Shown in pieces: positions 1 to 8,778 of a stretch of DNA of 64,000 nucleotides. Location of the stretch: NCBI RefSeq assembly GCF_036345015.1, contig NZ_CP084098.1, positions 2,989,326-3,053,325 on the forward strand, read 5' to 3'. A model generated the notes under the pieces. It did not search any database and was not told the DNA's origin. It saw nothing but the letters and a program-made list of their open reading frames with translations. Both the position numbers and the translations under genes were made by a program. Numbering within the stretch: position 1 is the stretch's first letter; every line of letters starts with the position of its first letter. The DNA is from Cyanobacterium sp. Dongsha4. GTDB lineage: Bacteria; Cyanobacteriota; Cyanobacteriia; Cyanobacteriales; Cyanobacteriaceae.

Positions 1-500
1 TTTGTCTCTTTTTCAAGGATAAAAACAGTTAATTTTTCCCCATCATAACGCCATATTTCTGGTATGCCTAAGTTAGCATAAATAGGTAATTTATGTAATG
101 AACCGCTCGTTATATCTATTTCTAATACTAAATCAGGGGGAGGATCGATGGTTAAATCAATTTGTTGCTTATTTCTTACCTTTGGTTCATTTTGTAAATA
201 ATAACAAGAATCAGGCTCTACTGCTTGTTGAAATTGCTCAGATTTTAGAGTGAGTGAGCCGAATTTTTTGAGATTTAATCCTAATTCATCTGCGATCGCA
301 CGAATAAGATCATCAATAAAACGGTTATTATTTTCGTGTTTTCCTAATGGACTCATAATTTCTAAAATATGATCATGGTAAGTTAAACGTTGATTTCTTT
401 TATCACCCAATTCATTGAGAAGGCGATTAAAAGTCTCCCAACTAACTGAATTTAACTTAACTATATTTTCCCCTCTCGGTTTAGTGATAACTGCTGTCAT
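1..500 (-). CDS. Uma2 family endonuclease (3' end off window)
   Basis: The reading frame opens at the ATG at 498-500 and stays open to the left edge, so the C-terminus is missing. The translation starts MTAVITKPRGENIVKLNSVS and contains the Uma2 core: EIMSPLGKHE, then SLTLKSE, PDLVLEIDITS and GIPEIWRYD. The conserved Asp and Glu around PDLVLEID fit the PD-(D/E)XK-like active site of this family (DUF820). Uma2 proteins are abundant in cyanobacteria and are presumed nucleases, often linked to mobile DNA, but their biological role is not settled. A second Uma2 gene follows 56 bp downstream of this start on the same strand's upstream side, and further copies lie at 19.5 kb and, as a fragment, at 16.7 kb. 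Confidence 0.85.
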   Translation of the reverse strand, partial: MTAVITKPRGENIVKLNSVSWETFNRLLNELGDKRNQRLTYHDHILEIMSPLGKHENNNRFIDDLIRAIADELGLNLKKFGSLTLKSEQFQQAVEPDSCYYLQNEPKVRNKQQIDLTIDPPPDLVLEIDITSGSLHKLPIYANLGIPEIWRYDGEKLTVFILEKET

Positions 501-556
501 AGATTTTTATTAATGATTAATAAATAGTTTTACAGTAATTAAATAGTAATAGATTA

Positions 557-1105
557 TTACGCAATTAGTTGTGGAATATTTATCTTGACTTCAGGGAAAG
601 AAAGAGGTGAAATTTGACCAGTTTTCATGGTTAATTCTGATGTGTAATGACTATTAACTAAATCTCTAAATACTTTTAGCTGTAGATTTTTTAAATCTAC
701 CACCCAATATTCTCTAATACCAGCTTCAGCATAAATGTCTTTTTTTTCATTCAAATCTTTACTGAGGGTTGCTTGAGAAAATTCGATAATCCAGAAAATA
801 TCTTCAGGATAGGGATGGTGTTTTAAGTATTCTTTACCTAGCGGTTTAACTATAGCAATATCTGGCTCTGGTTCGGAATTATGAGGTAGTGTGATAGGTT
901 TCGCATCTCTGATTTTAACTCGATTTCCCAATAAACTGCGGAGATAGTCAGCAACTTCGCTATTATAATAGGCATGAGGTTCTCTTTCTGGTGACATAAT
1001 AATTATTTCTCCCCGCAATAACTCTACCGCTTCACCATTAAAGATGCCACTATCAAGGGCTTGATGATAAGTTTCTGTTGTCCATTTATAGGTAGTTAGG
1101 GTCAT
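557..1105 (-). CDS. Uma2 family endonuclease
   Basis: This 182-residue protein is a complete Uma2 (DUF820) protein. Visible signatures are ELLRGEIIIMSPE near the N-terminus, PDIAIVKP around residue 80, DIFWIIEFSQATLSKD around residue 105, and GIREYWVVDL around residue 130. In this family the PD...(I/V)E pattern supplies the metal-binding acidic residues of a PD-(D/E)XK fold. The ATG at 1103-1105 gives the family's usual N-terminus (LTTYKWTTETYHQALDSGIF). It is not closely similar to the neighbouring Uma2 gene at 1-500, so it is not a recent tandem copy. Its function in the cell is unknown; a nuclease activity is inferred from the fold only. Confidence 0.9.
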   Translation of the reverse strand: MTLTTYKWTTETYHQALDSGIFNGEAVELLRGEIIIMSPEREPHAYYNSEVADYLRSLLGNRVKIRDAKPITLPHNSEPEPDIAIVKPLGKEYLKHHPYPEDIFWIIEFSQATLSKDLNEKKDIYAEAGIREYWVVDLKNLQLKVFRDLVNSHYTSELTMKTGQISPLSFPEVKINIPQLIA

Positions 1106-1194
1106 AGATAGTTACCTTTATATCGACAATGCCTACTCAATTATTTTACTCCAGTTCGATTAGGAGAATATTTGAAAAAAGCAGTTTATAGAGT

Positions 1195-1848
1195 TTAAAT
1201 ATGGCTATAACATATCATGTCTTTCCAAAGAAAAGGTAATCTTCCCGCAAATTTGAAGTTAATATTGCTAAAACCTTGAGACTTTAATAATTCTGTCAAA
1301 GTAGCTATGGAAAAAAACTTAATATGTCCACCATCCCATAAAACCGTTAAATGTTGATCCCATTTTCCCATGATTGAAAGGGCTAAATTCTTCCAATAGC
1401 CGTTGTAAGGTGTCGTTACAATCAAATATCCGTCGGGATTTAAACACTTTTTCGCAACTTTAGCTAATTCTTTGGGATAAAATAAATGCTCAATCACATC
1501 GATCGCAATTATAACATCAAATTTTTTACCTAATTTTTCAGGAGAAATATCGTATGTACTTTCTTGAATAAACTGGCAATTACCGTAAGTCTGTTGAGCA
1601 AACTTAATTCCAGAGGGAGAATCATCAACCCCTGTCACTTCATAACCTGCTTGAGCGATTATATTACTAAAACTACCATTGCCACAACCAAGATCTAAAA
1701 TACTAATTTTTCTCTTGTTCCTATTAGGAGGGAGTGACATAGGCAACTCATTCAATAACTCTAAAATTGGCTTTTTTAAATAGCTATGATGATGGGATTT
1801 TTGACTGGATTGATAAGAATATTCGTATTCTTGATATTGATTGGTCAT
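1195..1848 (-). CDS. class I SAM-dependent methyltransferase
   Basis: A 217-residue methyltransferase of the UbiG/Methyltransf_11-12 type. Motif I is ILDLGCGNGSFS around residues 50-61, which binds S-adenosylmethionine. Post-I acidic EVTGVDDSPSG follows, then FDVIIAIDVIEHLFYP (motif II, with the typical VIEHL), and LNPDGYLIVTTPYNG (motif III). The substrate cannot be told from the sequence. It lies at the end of the polysaccharide island, 36 bp downstream of a glycosyltransferase gene on the same strand, so a sugar or lipid-linked sugar substrate is a reasonable inference. The start ATG at 1846-1848 gives a hydrophilic His/Tyr-rich leader of about 40 residues before the Rossmann core. Confidence 0.88.
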   Translation of the reverse strand: MTNQYQEYEYSYQSSQKSHHHSYLKKPILELLNELPMSLPPNRNKRKISILDLGCGNGSFSNIIAQAGYEVTGVDDSPSGIKFAQQTYGNCQFIQESTYDISPEKLGKKFDVIIAIDVIEHLFYPKELAKVAKKCLNPDGYLIVTTPYNGYWKNLALSIMGKWDQHLTVLWDGGHIKFFSIATLTELLKSQGFSNINFKFAGRLPFLWKDMICYSHI

Positions 1849-1884
1849 AGTGATAATTGAAGTTACATTAATTAATTTTTAAGT

Positions 1885-3063
1885 TTAAACGTTTTGATTT
1901 TTTTTTGAGATAATTTCTTGATAAACCGAGATTAAGTTACCTGCTATTTTATCCCATGTATAATTGTTTAAAATAAATTCTCTAGCTCTTAATCCCATTT
2001 CTTTTGTCTTTTGGGGGTGAGATAAACACCAGGATAAAGCGTCTGTAATTTCTTCTTCGTTTACTCCTACTACCTTTGCCGCTTGAGCTTCTTTTGCTTC
2101 AGGAAAGTTACAGGCATTGGTAAAAATACAGGGTAATCCCGAAGCCATGCCTTCCAAAATAGACATACTAAAACCCTCAGAGTAGGAAGGTGCAATGTAA
2201 ATACTGGCTGATGCCAATGCAGAGTATTTCATTTCTCCTGTTAACATTCCAGTAAAGGTGACTTGATCTAAACAACCTAATTCTTGAAAATGGTTTTTTA
2301 CTGTAGGTGAATATCCCACATTATCAGGTCCTGCGAGAACCAAATGAGTATCAGGAAATTGCTGATTAATTTTAGCGAAAGCCGATGCTAATAAATCTAA
2401 ACCTTTTTTGGGATCGACTCTACCTAAAAATAAGATTAATTGACGATTTTTTGTTTCAGGAAATTTCTCTAAAAATAAAGACGAAGAAGGCAAAGATATA
2501 AAATCTTCGGCAAAAATACCATTAGGAATTAAAAATAATGGCGGTTTAAGATTGAGAGCTTGAATATTATTTTTCTCAGAAGTCGCTAATACTTGTATTC
2601 CACTAGCCTTATTTATTGCGGGTTTTTCTAGTAAATAGTAGAATAACTTTTTTTTATATGCTTTATAGGATAATGCCCAAGGTTCTAACATTCCACGAGG
2701 GGTTATGATATAGGGGACATTCTGTTTTTGACAAGCCCAGTAAACGGGAATATTTGGTAAAGAAAAAACTGCATTAGTATGAACAATGTCGTAATTTTTT
2801 ATATTTTTATCTAGCCATTTAGTTAAGCTAAAACTAAATTTATAATCTCCCCAACTAATATAAGGAAAATACTGAATTTTTAAATCATCATGCTCAATCC
2901 ATTGGAATTTGCGAACGTCTAATTCTGTTTCACCGTTGGCAGTGGTAGTCACCAGATCAACCGTTACCCCCTGTTTGGCAACTCTTTTAGCTAGCTCCAA
3001 TACACTTTTAGAAGGGCCACCATATACTGAACCAATAGCAGGAATCATCATTAAAATTTTCAT
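1885..3063 (-). CDS. glycosyltransferase family 4
   Basis: A 392-residue GT-B fold glycosyltransferase. The N-terminal acceptor domain begins MKILMMIPAIGSVYGGPSKS, the usual GT4 glycine-rich loop with GGPSKSV. The C-terminal donor domain starts around residue 205 with LILFLGRVDPKKGLDLL. It has the E-x7-E retaining-GT signature in PSYSEGFSMSILEGMASGLP (residues about 292-311). GT4 enzymes transfer a sugar from a nucleotide-sugar donor with retention of configuration. The sugar is not predictable here. It stands just upstream of the methyltransferase gene and is the 3'-most glycosyltransferase of the island. No truncation or frameshift is visible; the length is normal for the family. Confidence 0.92.
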   Translation of the reverse strand: MKILMMIPAIGSVYGGPSKSVLELAKRVAKQGVTVDLVTTTANGETELDVRKFQWIEHDDLKIQYFPYISWGDYKFSFSLTKWLDKNIKNYDIVHTNAVFSLPNIPVYWACQKQNVPYIITPRGMLEPWALSYKAYKKKLFYYLLEKPAINKASGIQVLATSEKNNIQALNLKPPLFLIPNGIFAEDFISLPSSSLFLEKFPETKNRQLILFLGRVDPKKGLDLLASAFAKINQQFPDTHLVLAGPDNVGYSPTVKNHFQELGCLDQVTFTGMLTGEMKYSALASASIYIAPSYSEGFSMSILEGMASGLPCIFTNACNFPEAKEAQAAKVVGVNEEEITDALSWCLSHPQKTKEMGLRAREFILNNYTWDKIAGNLISVYQEIISKKNQNV

Positions 3064-3477
3064 AGAGCAATATGTTAAAAATGAAATTAAAATATTATTG
3101 AGACTTAAGTTTTCATTTTCATGAGGTTCGATCGAGCTACTGTTAATATACGGAAGCGAAGTAGCACTGCACGATCAGGGCATCGCTTCATCATCTAATC
3201 CGCTACGTACTTGTTTAAGGACTTCTTTTTCTATTCACATTAAATCAATCTAAGTCCCGAATAGACGAACTTTCTTTAATAATAATCGGTAATTATTTTT
3301 TGATAATGGCTTTTATTTCTGGTCATTTTTTATCGATTCAATTTTTCTCTTTATTTACTATAATACGTGTTTAAGAATCAGGGAAAAAAGTTCGATCGAG
3401 ATTGAAACAGTGTGGTAAATATATTTTTCATACATTGAGCTATCTCGGCGAATAATGAAAGATGAGCATTTAATTTT
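3064..3477. other. 414-bp intergenic region, no gene recognised
   Basis: The gap separates the glycosyltransferase at 1885-3063 from the small plus-strand gene at 3514. It contains two CGATCGAG-like blocks and an AT-rich stretch. A minus-strand frame of about 20 codons near 3180-3240 looks coding-like (IEKEVLKQVRSG) but has no start and is too short to name. I see no tRNA fold, riboswitch or clear terminator. Confidence 0.5.
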
Positions 3478-3513
3478 TTGATAAAAATAAGCAAACCCGT
3501 CATAAATATAGTT

Positions 3514-3771
3514 ATGGAAAAACTCGCTGATTATAATAGTCCAAAAGAATGGTATCAGGCAAATAAAAAAGAACTAAAAAAATATCGTGGACAATGGATT
3601 GCTTACACCAAAAAAGGAGTTATCGCCCATCATCCCCATTGTAAGGAAATGTTAGCTCAAATTCCCGATAAAACTATTGATTTTGTCATTGAAAGAATTT
3701 ATGAGACAGAATTTATTGAACCTTTGAAATTCTTACCCATTCGTTTCCGAAATGTCAAAAAACATGAGTAG
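3514..3771 (+). CDS. small DUF5678-like protein
   Basis: A short protein of 85 residues from the ATG at 3514. An upstream in-frame TTG at 3478 would add 12 residues but gives no recognisable extension, so I prefer the ATG. The centre reads KKELKKYRGQWIAYTKKGVI followed by AHHPHCKEMLAQIPDK, matching the pattern of DUF5678 proteins: a Tyr-x-Gly-x-Trp-(I/V)-A core, then a basic residue and His. The function of this family is unknown. It is the only plus-strand gene in the first 17 kb, sitting alone between two convergent or opposing glycosyltransferase genes. No partner gene is adjacent. Confidence 0.6.
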   Translation: MEKLADYNSPKEWYQANKKELKKYRGQWIAYTKKGVIAHHPHCKEMLAQIPDKTIDFVIERIYETEFIEPLKFLPIRFRNVKKHE

Positions 3772-3809
3772 CTCTGGTTTTCACCAAAATCAAAATACTA
3801 TGGATGAAA

Positions 3810-4949
3810 TTACTTTTTTCCCATAGCAAATTCGATCTCACTTTTCAACCCTTGAGCAAAATAATCAGGGGAATAGTTCTCAATATGGCTCAAAGATGCC
3901 TTACCCATAGCTTCCAAATCTATATCTTCCGAACTCATTTTCACCATTAAATTAGTTAATTCTTCTTGATTTTCAGGATTAAAACCAAAACCATTAACTC
4001 CTTCCATCACCAAATCCTCAAAACAACCACAACGATTAGAGACAATTACGGGCAAACCTGCCGCCATCGCCTCATTTACTACCAATCCCCATTGTTCCGT
4101 TGTACTAGCATGAATAAAAGTCTTAGCATGGGCAAAATAGGGTAAGAGTTCATCCTGTTGTAAAAATCCGGGGAGATGAACATGATTTTCTAATTGATAT
4201 TGCTGAATTAAACCTTCAATTTGAGGACGTAACCCACCATCACCACACAAAACTAAATCCCAAGCCTTCTCTTCTACTTTCTGATGATAGTAAGCATAAG
4301 CAGTAATTAGTAAAGGTAGATTTTTCTTGGCAACAAAACGATTAATACTCAAAAAGTAAGGCTTATGAATAGGAGAGGGTAATTGTTTGATTTTGTCGGG
4401 ATGAAAAACGCTATTGTCAACCACATCGTAACCCATAAAAATAGCATCTTCAGGAAAACCTAATTTTATTAAATATCTTTTGTGAGGATGTCCACCAACT
4501 AAGGCACTAGAGTATCTCTTGACAAGGAAACTTTTAATGGCTTCTTTCCACCAAATACGAGATTCATCATCTTCTTTTGATTCTGAGAAGATAATTGTAG
4601 GTTTTTGACGCCAAAGACTCCAAAATAATGCTGATAGCATGGATAAATAGCCATATCCGGCAATTACTAACGCATCAGGATTAATGCGGGATAACAGATC
4701 AAAAGTTTTTTTGATTATAATGTTTTTACTAACTTTATCAGGTCTTAGACTGCCTAATATAGAATATATTTTTAGATCGCTATTTTCAATTTGAGTTTGC
4801 CATTGATAGTCAATGCTATCACGACTTATTTCTATAGCAACTACCTGACAAACATTATTTTTTTTAACTAGACTTTGAAATGCCTTTACTCTAGCTAAAT
4901 GATATGGTCCATAATTAGCAAATAAAATTGCCACTTTATGTTGATTCAT
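3810..4949 (-). CDS. glycosyltransferase family 4
   Basis: A 379-residue GT-B glycosyltransferase. The N-terminal half begins MNQHKVAILFANYGPYHLAR. The donor-binding half holds FLSINRFVAKKNLPLLITAY around residues 193-212 and the GT4 signature HASTTEQWGLVVNEAMAAGL around residues 275-294. There the two Glu residues of E-x7-E sit in EQWGLVVNE. The product presumably adds a sugar to a lipid-linked repeat unit on the cytoplasmic face. Its start overlaps the stop of the upstream polymerase-like gene (ATGA, 4946-4949), so the two are translationally coupled. The protein has a normal length and no visible defects. Confidence 0.92.
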   Translation of the reverse strand: MNQHKVAILFANYGPYHLARVKAFQSLVKKNNVCQVVAIEISRDSIDYQWQTQIENSDLKIYSILGSLRPDKVSKNIIIKKTFDLLSRINPDALVIAGYGYLSMLSALFWSLWRQKPTIIFSESKEDDESRIWWKEAIKSFLVKRYSSALVGGHPHKRYLIKLGFPEDAIFMGYDVVDNSVFHPDKIKQLPSPIHKPYFLSINRFVAKKNLPLLITAYAYYHQKVEEKAWDLVLCGDGGLRPQIEGLIQQYQLENHVHLPGFLQQDELLPYFAHAKTFIHASTTEQWGLVVNEAMAAGLPVIVSNRCGCFEDLVMEGVNGFGFNPENQEELTNLMVKMSSEDIDLEAMGKASLSHIENYSPDYFAQGLKSEIEFAMGKK

Positions 4950-6328
4950 TTATTTTTATTTTCCAGTATTGGGTTTTGATAATAATTGCTGACAAATTCT
5001 ATATACTTAATTGGAATTGAAAAAATAAAAAAAGTTATCATATTATAGATAAATCCATCTAAACCTCCTAAGAAAAGTGGAAATGTAAATACTAAAGCAA
5101 GAGGGTATAAAATTTGATTTGATATTTTAAATTTTTGATTTACGGATAACCATAAATTTTTAAATTGCTTTCCGATAAAATAACAAATAAAAAAGCCAAA
5201 AAACCAAAACTGAGAGAATAAATCCCCCATAATAGGTAGAATATAACCTGTTTGAAAAGTTTGAGTAGAAAAATAATCAAAAATCCTAACTTGAAACGAT
5301 TCATTAACTTGTAAATAGAATGATTCTTTAAAAGTTTTCCCCAAAAACTGGGCAGGAATAAAACCAAAAATAATTCTGTTCCAATAGCGTGTACCATAAT
5401 CAAATTGACTGGTTTCACTTGTTACTTGAATCACGGAAGCCGCATATTTAGTTTCTGAGGAGTGAGTCGTAAATAAATAGTCTTCACTTTCTGATGATTG
5501 AAAAAATTTTATGTTTTCTTCCCACCAATCAACATTTTGAAAGGCGGTTAGCCAATCATCCATCCAATTAAAACTAAAAAAGTCTTGCCAATTAGAATAT
5601 CCTATATTGATTTGTGCAAGTTCTGCCCGAAATGCTCCAATAGCATTAATAAAGAAAAAGCCTACAATTATTCCAATCAGGATTAATTGACGTTGAGGTA
5701 TAAATCCCTTAATAAACCAAAGAGTTAACAAAACAATGGTAATATAGGTTACAGCTTCAGTCCTTCTAGCATAAAACAACATTTTGAAGATAGGCCAAAA
5801 TGCGGAAACCCCAAAAACAAACCAGTACAGAAAATGACGTTTAATAATGGCAAAATAGAGATTAATAGCAAATCCGAAATATAAAAGTCTTTGAAAAAAA
5901 GCATAAACTGTCAAAATACCTGTCCATTGAGTAATTCTTTGTTGTTCAATATCAATATTTCCGATTGCTAGATTACAAAAAAGACCAATTACTGTATAAA
6001 CAATTCCTATATAAAAAATTCTTTGATCCAAGTCTTGAATATTATTCTTTTTATTGATAATTTCTTGATCTTTATTTTTTTTAACATAGCCATAAAAGAA
6101 TAGAAATAAAGATAAAATTGTCAGAAAAATTGTTAAATCAACATAATCAGGACTAACAGGGTAAGGATCTTCGATTAAAGCAAGAATTTGAGGTACAATA
6201 TATACGAAACAAGCGGTAGTTATAAAGAAAGGAAATTGATAAAGTCTCAGAGGTTCTTTAAAACTCCACCAAATTAGATAAACACAAAAACATATTAGAA
6301 TAATAAATAGAATATAACTAAAAATCAT
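4946..6328 (-). CDS. O-antigen polymerase-like (Wzy-type) membrane protein
   Basis: This 460-residue protein is almost wholly hydrophobic, with about ten to twelve membrane segments by eye. It has a large hydrophilic loop at about residues 230-340 containing WMDDWLTAFQNVDWWEEN. That layout is typical of Wzy/O-antigen polymerase-like proteins, which join lipid-linked repeat units in the periplasm; sequence identity in this family is low, so the call rests on topology and neighbours. It lies between glycosyltransferase genes, overlapping the next one by 4 bp (ATGA). A Wzx-like flippase is encoded in the same island at 13.8 kb, so a Wzx/Wzy pathway is likely. An exopolysaccharide polymerase of another family remains possible. 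Confidence 0.7.
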   Translation of the reverse strand: MIFSYILFIILICFCVYLIWWSFKEPLRLYQFPFFITTACFVYIVPQILALIEDPYPVSPDYVDLTIFLTILSLFLFFYGYVKKNKDQEIINKKNNIQDLDQRIFYIGIVYTVIGLFCNLAIGNIDIEQQRITQWTGILTVYAFFQRLLYFGFAINLYFAIIKRHFLYWFVFGVSAFWPIFKMLFYARRTEAVTYITIVLLTLWFIKGFIPQRQLILIGIIVGFFFINAIGAFRAELAQINIGYSNWQDFFSFNWMDDWLTAFQNVDWWEENIKFFQSSESEDYLFTTHSSETKYAASVIQVTSETSQFDYGTRYWNRIIFGFIPAQFLGKTFKESFYLQVNESFQVRIFDYFSTQTFQTGYILPIMGDLFSQFWFFGFFICYFIGKQFKNLWLSVNQKFKISNQILYPLALVFTFPLFLGGLDGFIYNMITFFIFSIPIKYIEFVSNYYQNPILENKNK

Positions 6329-6362
6329 AACAAGTTCGTCTATAAGAAAAAATTGTAAAAAA

Positions 6363-7625
6363 TCAAGAAATAAGACTAAGTAAATTTTTTAGTCTTATAC
6401 CTGTTTCTTCTATGTTAAAAATTTTGATTTTTTCCCAAGCATTTTGCCCATGTAAATCTACCAAGTTAATATTTTCCATATACATTAATAGTGATTTAAC
6501 AATTTGCTCAATACTTTGTTCTTTTATGATTTGTCCCTCCATGCCATGAGTTACCCATGAACCTGATAATTTTGTGGTTATAACTGGCAAACCAAAAGCC
6601 ATTGCTTCATAAATAACTCCTGCACTCCCTTCAGATAAACTAGGGAAAACAAATACATCTGCCCATTCATACTGTTGAGCTAACTCTGGTTTGTTCATTT
6701 TACCCATAAAGGTGGCAATATCTGAATATTCTTTAACTTTACTCTCATTAATTTTTATAGAACCAACAATTCTAGCGGTAAATTTATGAGGATTTAATTT
6801 TCTGAGTGCTTGTAGTAAATAAGGAATACCTTTTCTCAGATCAACACTACCCACAAACAAAATTCTTAACTTACCCTTCGAAGTGGAACTTCTCATAATC
6901 CTAGTAGAATTTTTCTTGAAACAAGTATTGTAGTCATATAACCAAAATGGAGCAGGGTAGGGATTGAGGAATACTTTTTCTTCATCAATACATAAGTCAT
7001 TAATTAAGCTTTCTTTGACTGAATTTGATGGAGCAAAAAAATAGTCTGTTGATTCTTTATCTTCTTGTTCCATCTTCATCCACCAATCTTTTATACCATT
7101 AATCATTGTTTTATCTTTTACCCAATCAGAATTTTTTTGTAGTTCAGATTCAATCATTGGAACAAAAAACTTTATCACAGATTGAATCTGGTCAGTTATG
7201 ACAGGAGTATTTTCAGAAAATGTTTTACAGTTTTTAGAATTCCATGTATAGCAGTAAATATGACTTATCTCTTTCCTATGATTTTTAATTAGTTGAGCTA
7301 TAGAAAAAGATATTTTTTGATTAAGTAAATATGATTCTTGATAGGAAAAAATTTTTTTGGATGGGCGAGACAACAAAAATAACCAATCTAAACTAGAAAC
7401 TTTATCATCTGGTAAATCGTGTTGTCTTCTTTTAGATAACTTCTCAGTTACTGATATTTTACCATTGCTTAATTTTTCTATGACTTTTGCCCATTCCATC
7501 ATCCAAGAGTAGGCATAAAAGTCTGTGAATAAGTTTTCTAGCAACCCTTGCTGATATAAAGCTAAGGGAAGAGCATAATTTCGCCTAGCACCAGGTTGAT
7601 GAAAAGCTATATTTGTATCTTTCAT
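6363..7625 (-). CDS. glycosyltransferase (GT4-like)
   Basis: A 420-residue glycosyltransferase. The N-terminal part begins MKDTNIAFHQPGARRNYALP, resembling a GT4 subgroup found in cyanobacterial and Rhizobium-type polysaccharide clusters. The donor domain has LRILFVGSVDLRKGIPYLLQ (about residues 252-271) and FVFPSLSEGSAGVIYEAMAF (about residues 327-346), with the E-x7-E pair in EGSAGVIYE. There is a long, charged insertion in the first half (residues 50-200). The gene is 34 bp upstream of the polymerase-like gene on the same strand and is probably co-transcribed with it. Which sugar it moves is unknown. Confidence 0.88.
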   Translation of the reverse strand: MKDTNIAFHQPGARRNYALPLALYQQGLLENLFTDFYAYSWMMEWAKVIEKLSNGKISVTEKLSKRRQHDLPDDKVSSLDWLFLLSRPSKKIFSYQESYLLNQKISFSIAQLIKNHRKEISHIYCYTWNSKNCKTFSENTPVITDQIQSVIKFFVPMIESELQKNSDWVKDKTMINGIKDWWMKMEQEDKESTDYFFAPSNSVKESLINDLCIDEEKVFLNPYPAPFWLYDYNTCFKKNSTRIMRSSTSKGKLRILFVGSVDLRKGIPYLLQALRKLNPHKFTARIVGSIKINESKVKEYSDIATFMGKMNKPELAQQYEWADVFVFPSLSEGSAGVIYEAMAFGLPVITTKLSGSWVTHGMEGQIIKEQSIEQIVKSLLMYMENINLVDLHGQNAWEKIKIFNIEETGIRLKNLLSLIS

Positions 7626-7670
7626 ATGCGAAATATCCTGTGTATAAAAAATAAGTAGAATTGATAATAA

Positions 7671-8762
7671 TTAGTCTAGCTTTGATTCATTTAATTCATC
7701 TCCAGTCAACGCTCTATGTAACTTAATAAAGTTGATTTCTGTGGAATAATCTGATTCCACAATCTTTCTACTTTTAGCTCCCATTTTTTTTCTTAATTCT
7801 TTATTTTTACAAAGTAATAATAAGCTGTCTAACCATTCTTCAGAAGAACTACAAAGAAAACCGTTATCTCTAACAACTTCCTTATTCATGCCCACAGGAG
7901 AAGCGATGACTGGAATACCCACTGCCATATACTGTAATAATTTAAAAGAGCATTTTCCTCGACTAAAAGGATTGTCTTCCAAGGGCATTAAGCCAATATC
8001 AAAAGATTGTAAGTCCGCCAATTCTTCTTCTGCACTCCATTGTTTTAACTCCGCAATATTTTTGAGATTTAAAGGTAAATCTTCGATATTGGTAACAATT
8101 TTAATCTTGATATTGGAAATTTGGCTTTTAAGATTCTTTAAACTGGAAATAATCAAGTTGAGATGGATTAGATTAATCCATCCTCCCATCCAACCAACTG
8201 TAATCTTATCCTCATCCTGAGTATCGTAGTCTGTTTTGGGAACATAATAATTAGTTTCAATTGGTGTGGGAATAATGTGAATATTTTTTTGATATTTATG
8301 AGCAAATTCAGCTAAATACTTATTGCCAACTATTACGGCATCACAAAGAGGCAATAGTTTTTTCAGCTTCATCTCTGTTCTTTTATTTGTAGCAAATATA
8401 GCATCATCCATATCTAATACCATTCTTAAAGATTTTTTTCTTACCACTTGGGCTAGATAGTCTGTTTCTAAAAAAGGGGTCAAAAAGGAGTGTATATACA
8501 CTATAGTGTCTGAATCATTTATTTGATTAATCTTTTGCCAACGATTAACTACATTTTTCAATTCTGTCGAATATCGTGCAATGTTAAAAATCAAAACAGA
8601 GATCGAAGATTCTGACTGAGGTTTTTTTATGCTAGAAGCTAAAGATGTGCAGAAGATAGTTGTATATCCATACTGGTGGAAATATGACAAATACTGTTGC
8701 GATCTAAACCTTGTTGTGGGATATTCTGGAGGATTTGTGAAGAAATAAATTTTTTTTGTCAT
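7671..8762 (-). CDS. glycosyltransferase (GT4-like)
   Basis: I choose the ATG at 8760-8762 (MTKKIYFFTNPPEYPTTRFR), giving 363 residues. A start 14 codons upstream would overlap the preceding methyltransferase gene by 26 bp and adds a sequence of no known character. The donor domain shows DKITVGWMGGWINLIHLNLI, then DIGLMPLEDNPFSRGKCSFK and QYMAVGIPVIASPVGMNKEV. These are the family hallmarks of a GT4-like subgroup in which the usual first Glu is replaced by a D-N-P-F-x-x-G-K-C-x-F-K loop. In that subgroup the K...F-K loop contacts the donor phosphate. It sits in the same minus-strand run as the neighbouring glycosyltransferases. Substrate unknown. Confidence 0.85.
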   Translation of the reverse strand: MTKKIYFFTNPPEYPTTRFRSQQYLSYFHQYGYTTIFCTSLASSIKKPQSESSISVLIFNIARYSTELKNVVNRWQKINQINDSDTIVYIHSFLTPFLETDYLAQVVRKKSLRMVLDMDDAIFATNKRTEMKLKKLLPLCDAVIVGNKYLAEFAHKYQKNIHIIPTPIETNYYVPKTDYDTQDEDKITVGWMGGWINLIHLNLIISSLKNLKSQISNIKIKIVTNIEDLPLNLKNIAELKQWSAEEELADLQSFDIGLMPLEDNPFSRGKCSFKLLQYMAVGIPVIASPVGMNKEVVRDNGFLCSSSEEWLDSLLLLCKNKELRKKMGAKSRKIVESDYSTEINFIKLHRALTGDELNESKLD

Positions 8763-8778
8763 TATTATTTTTATTAAG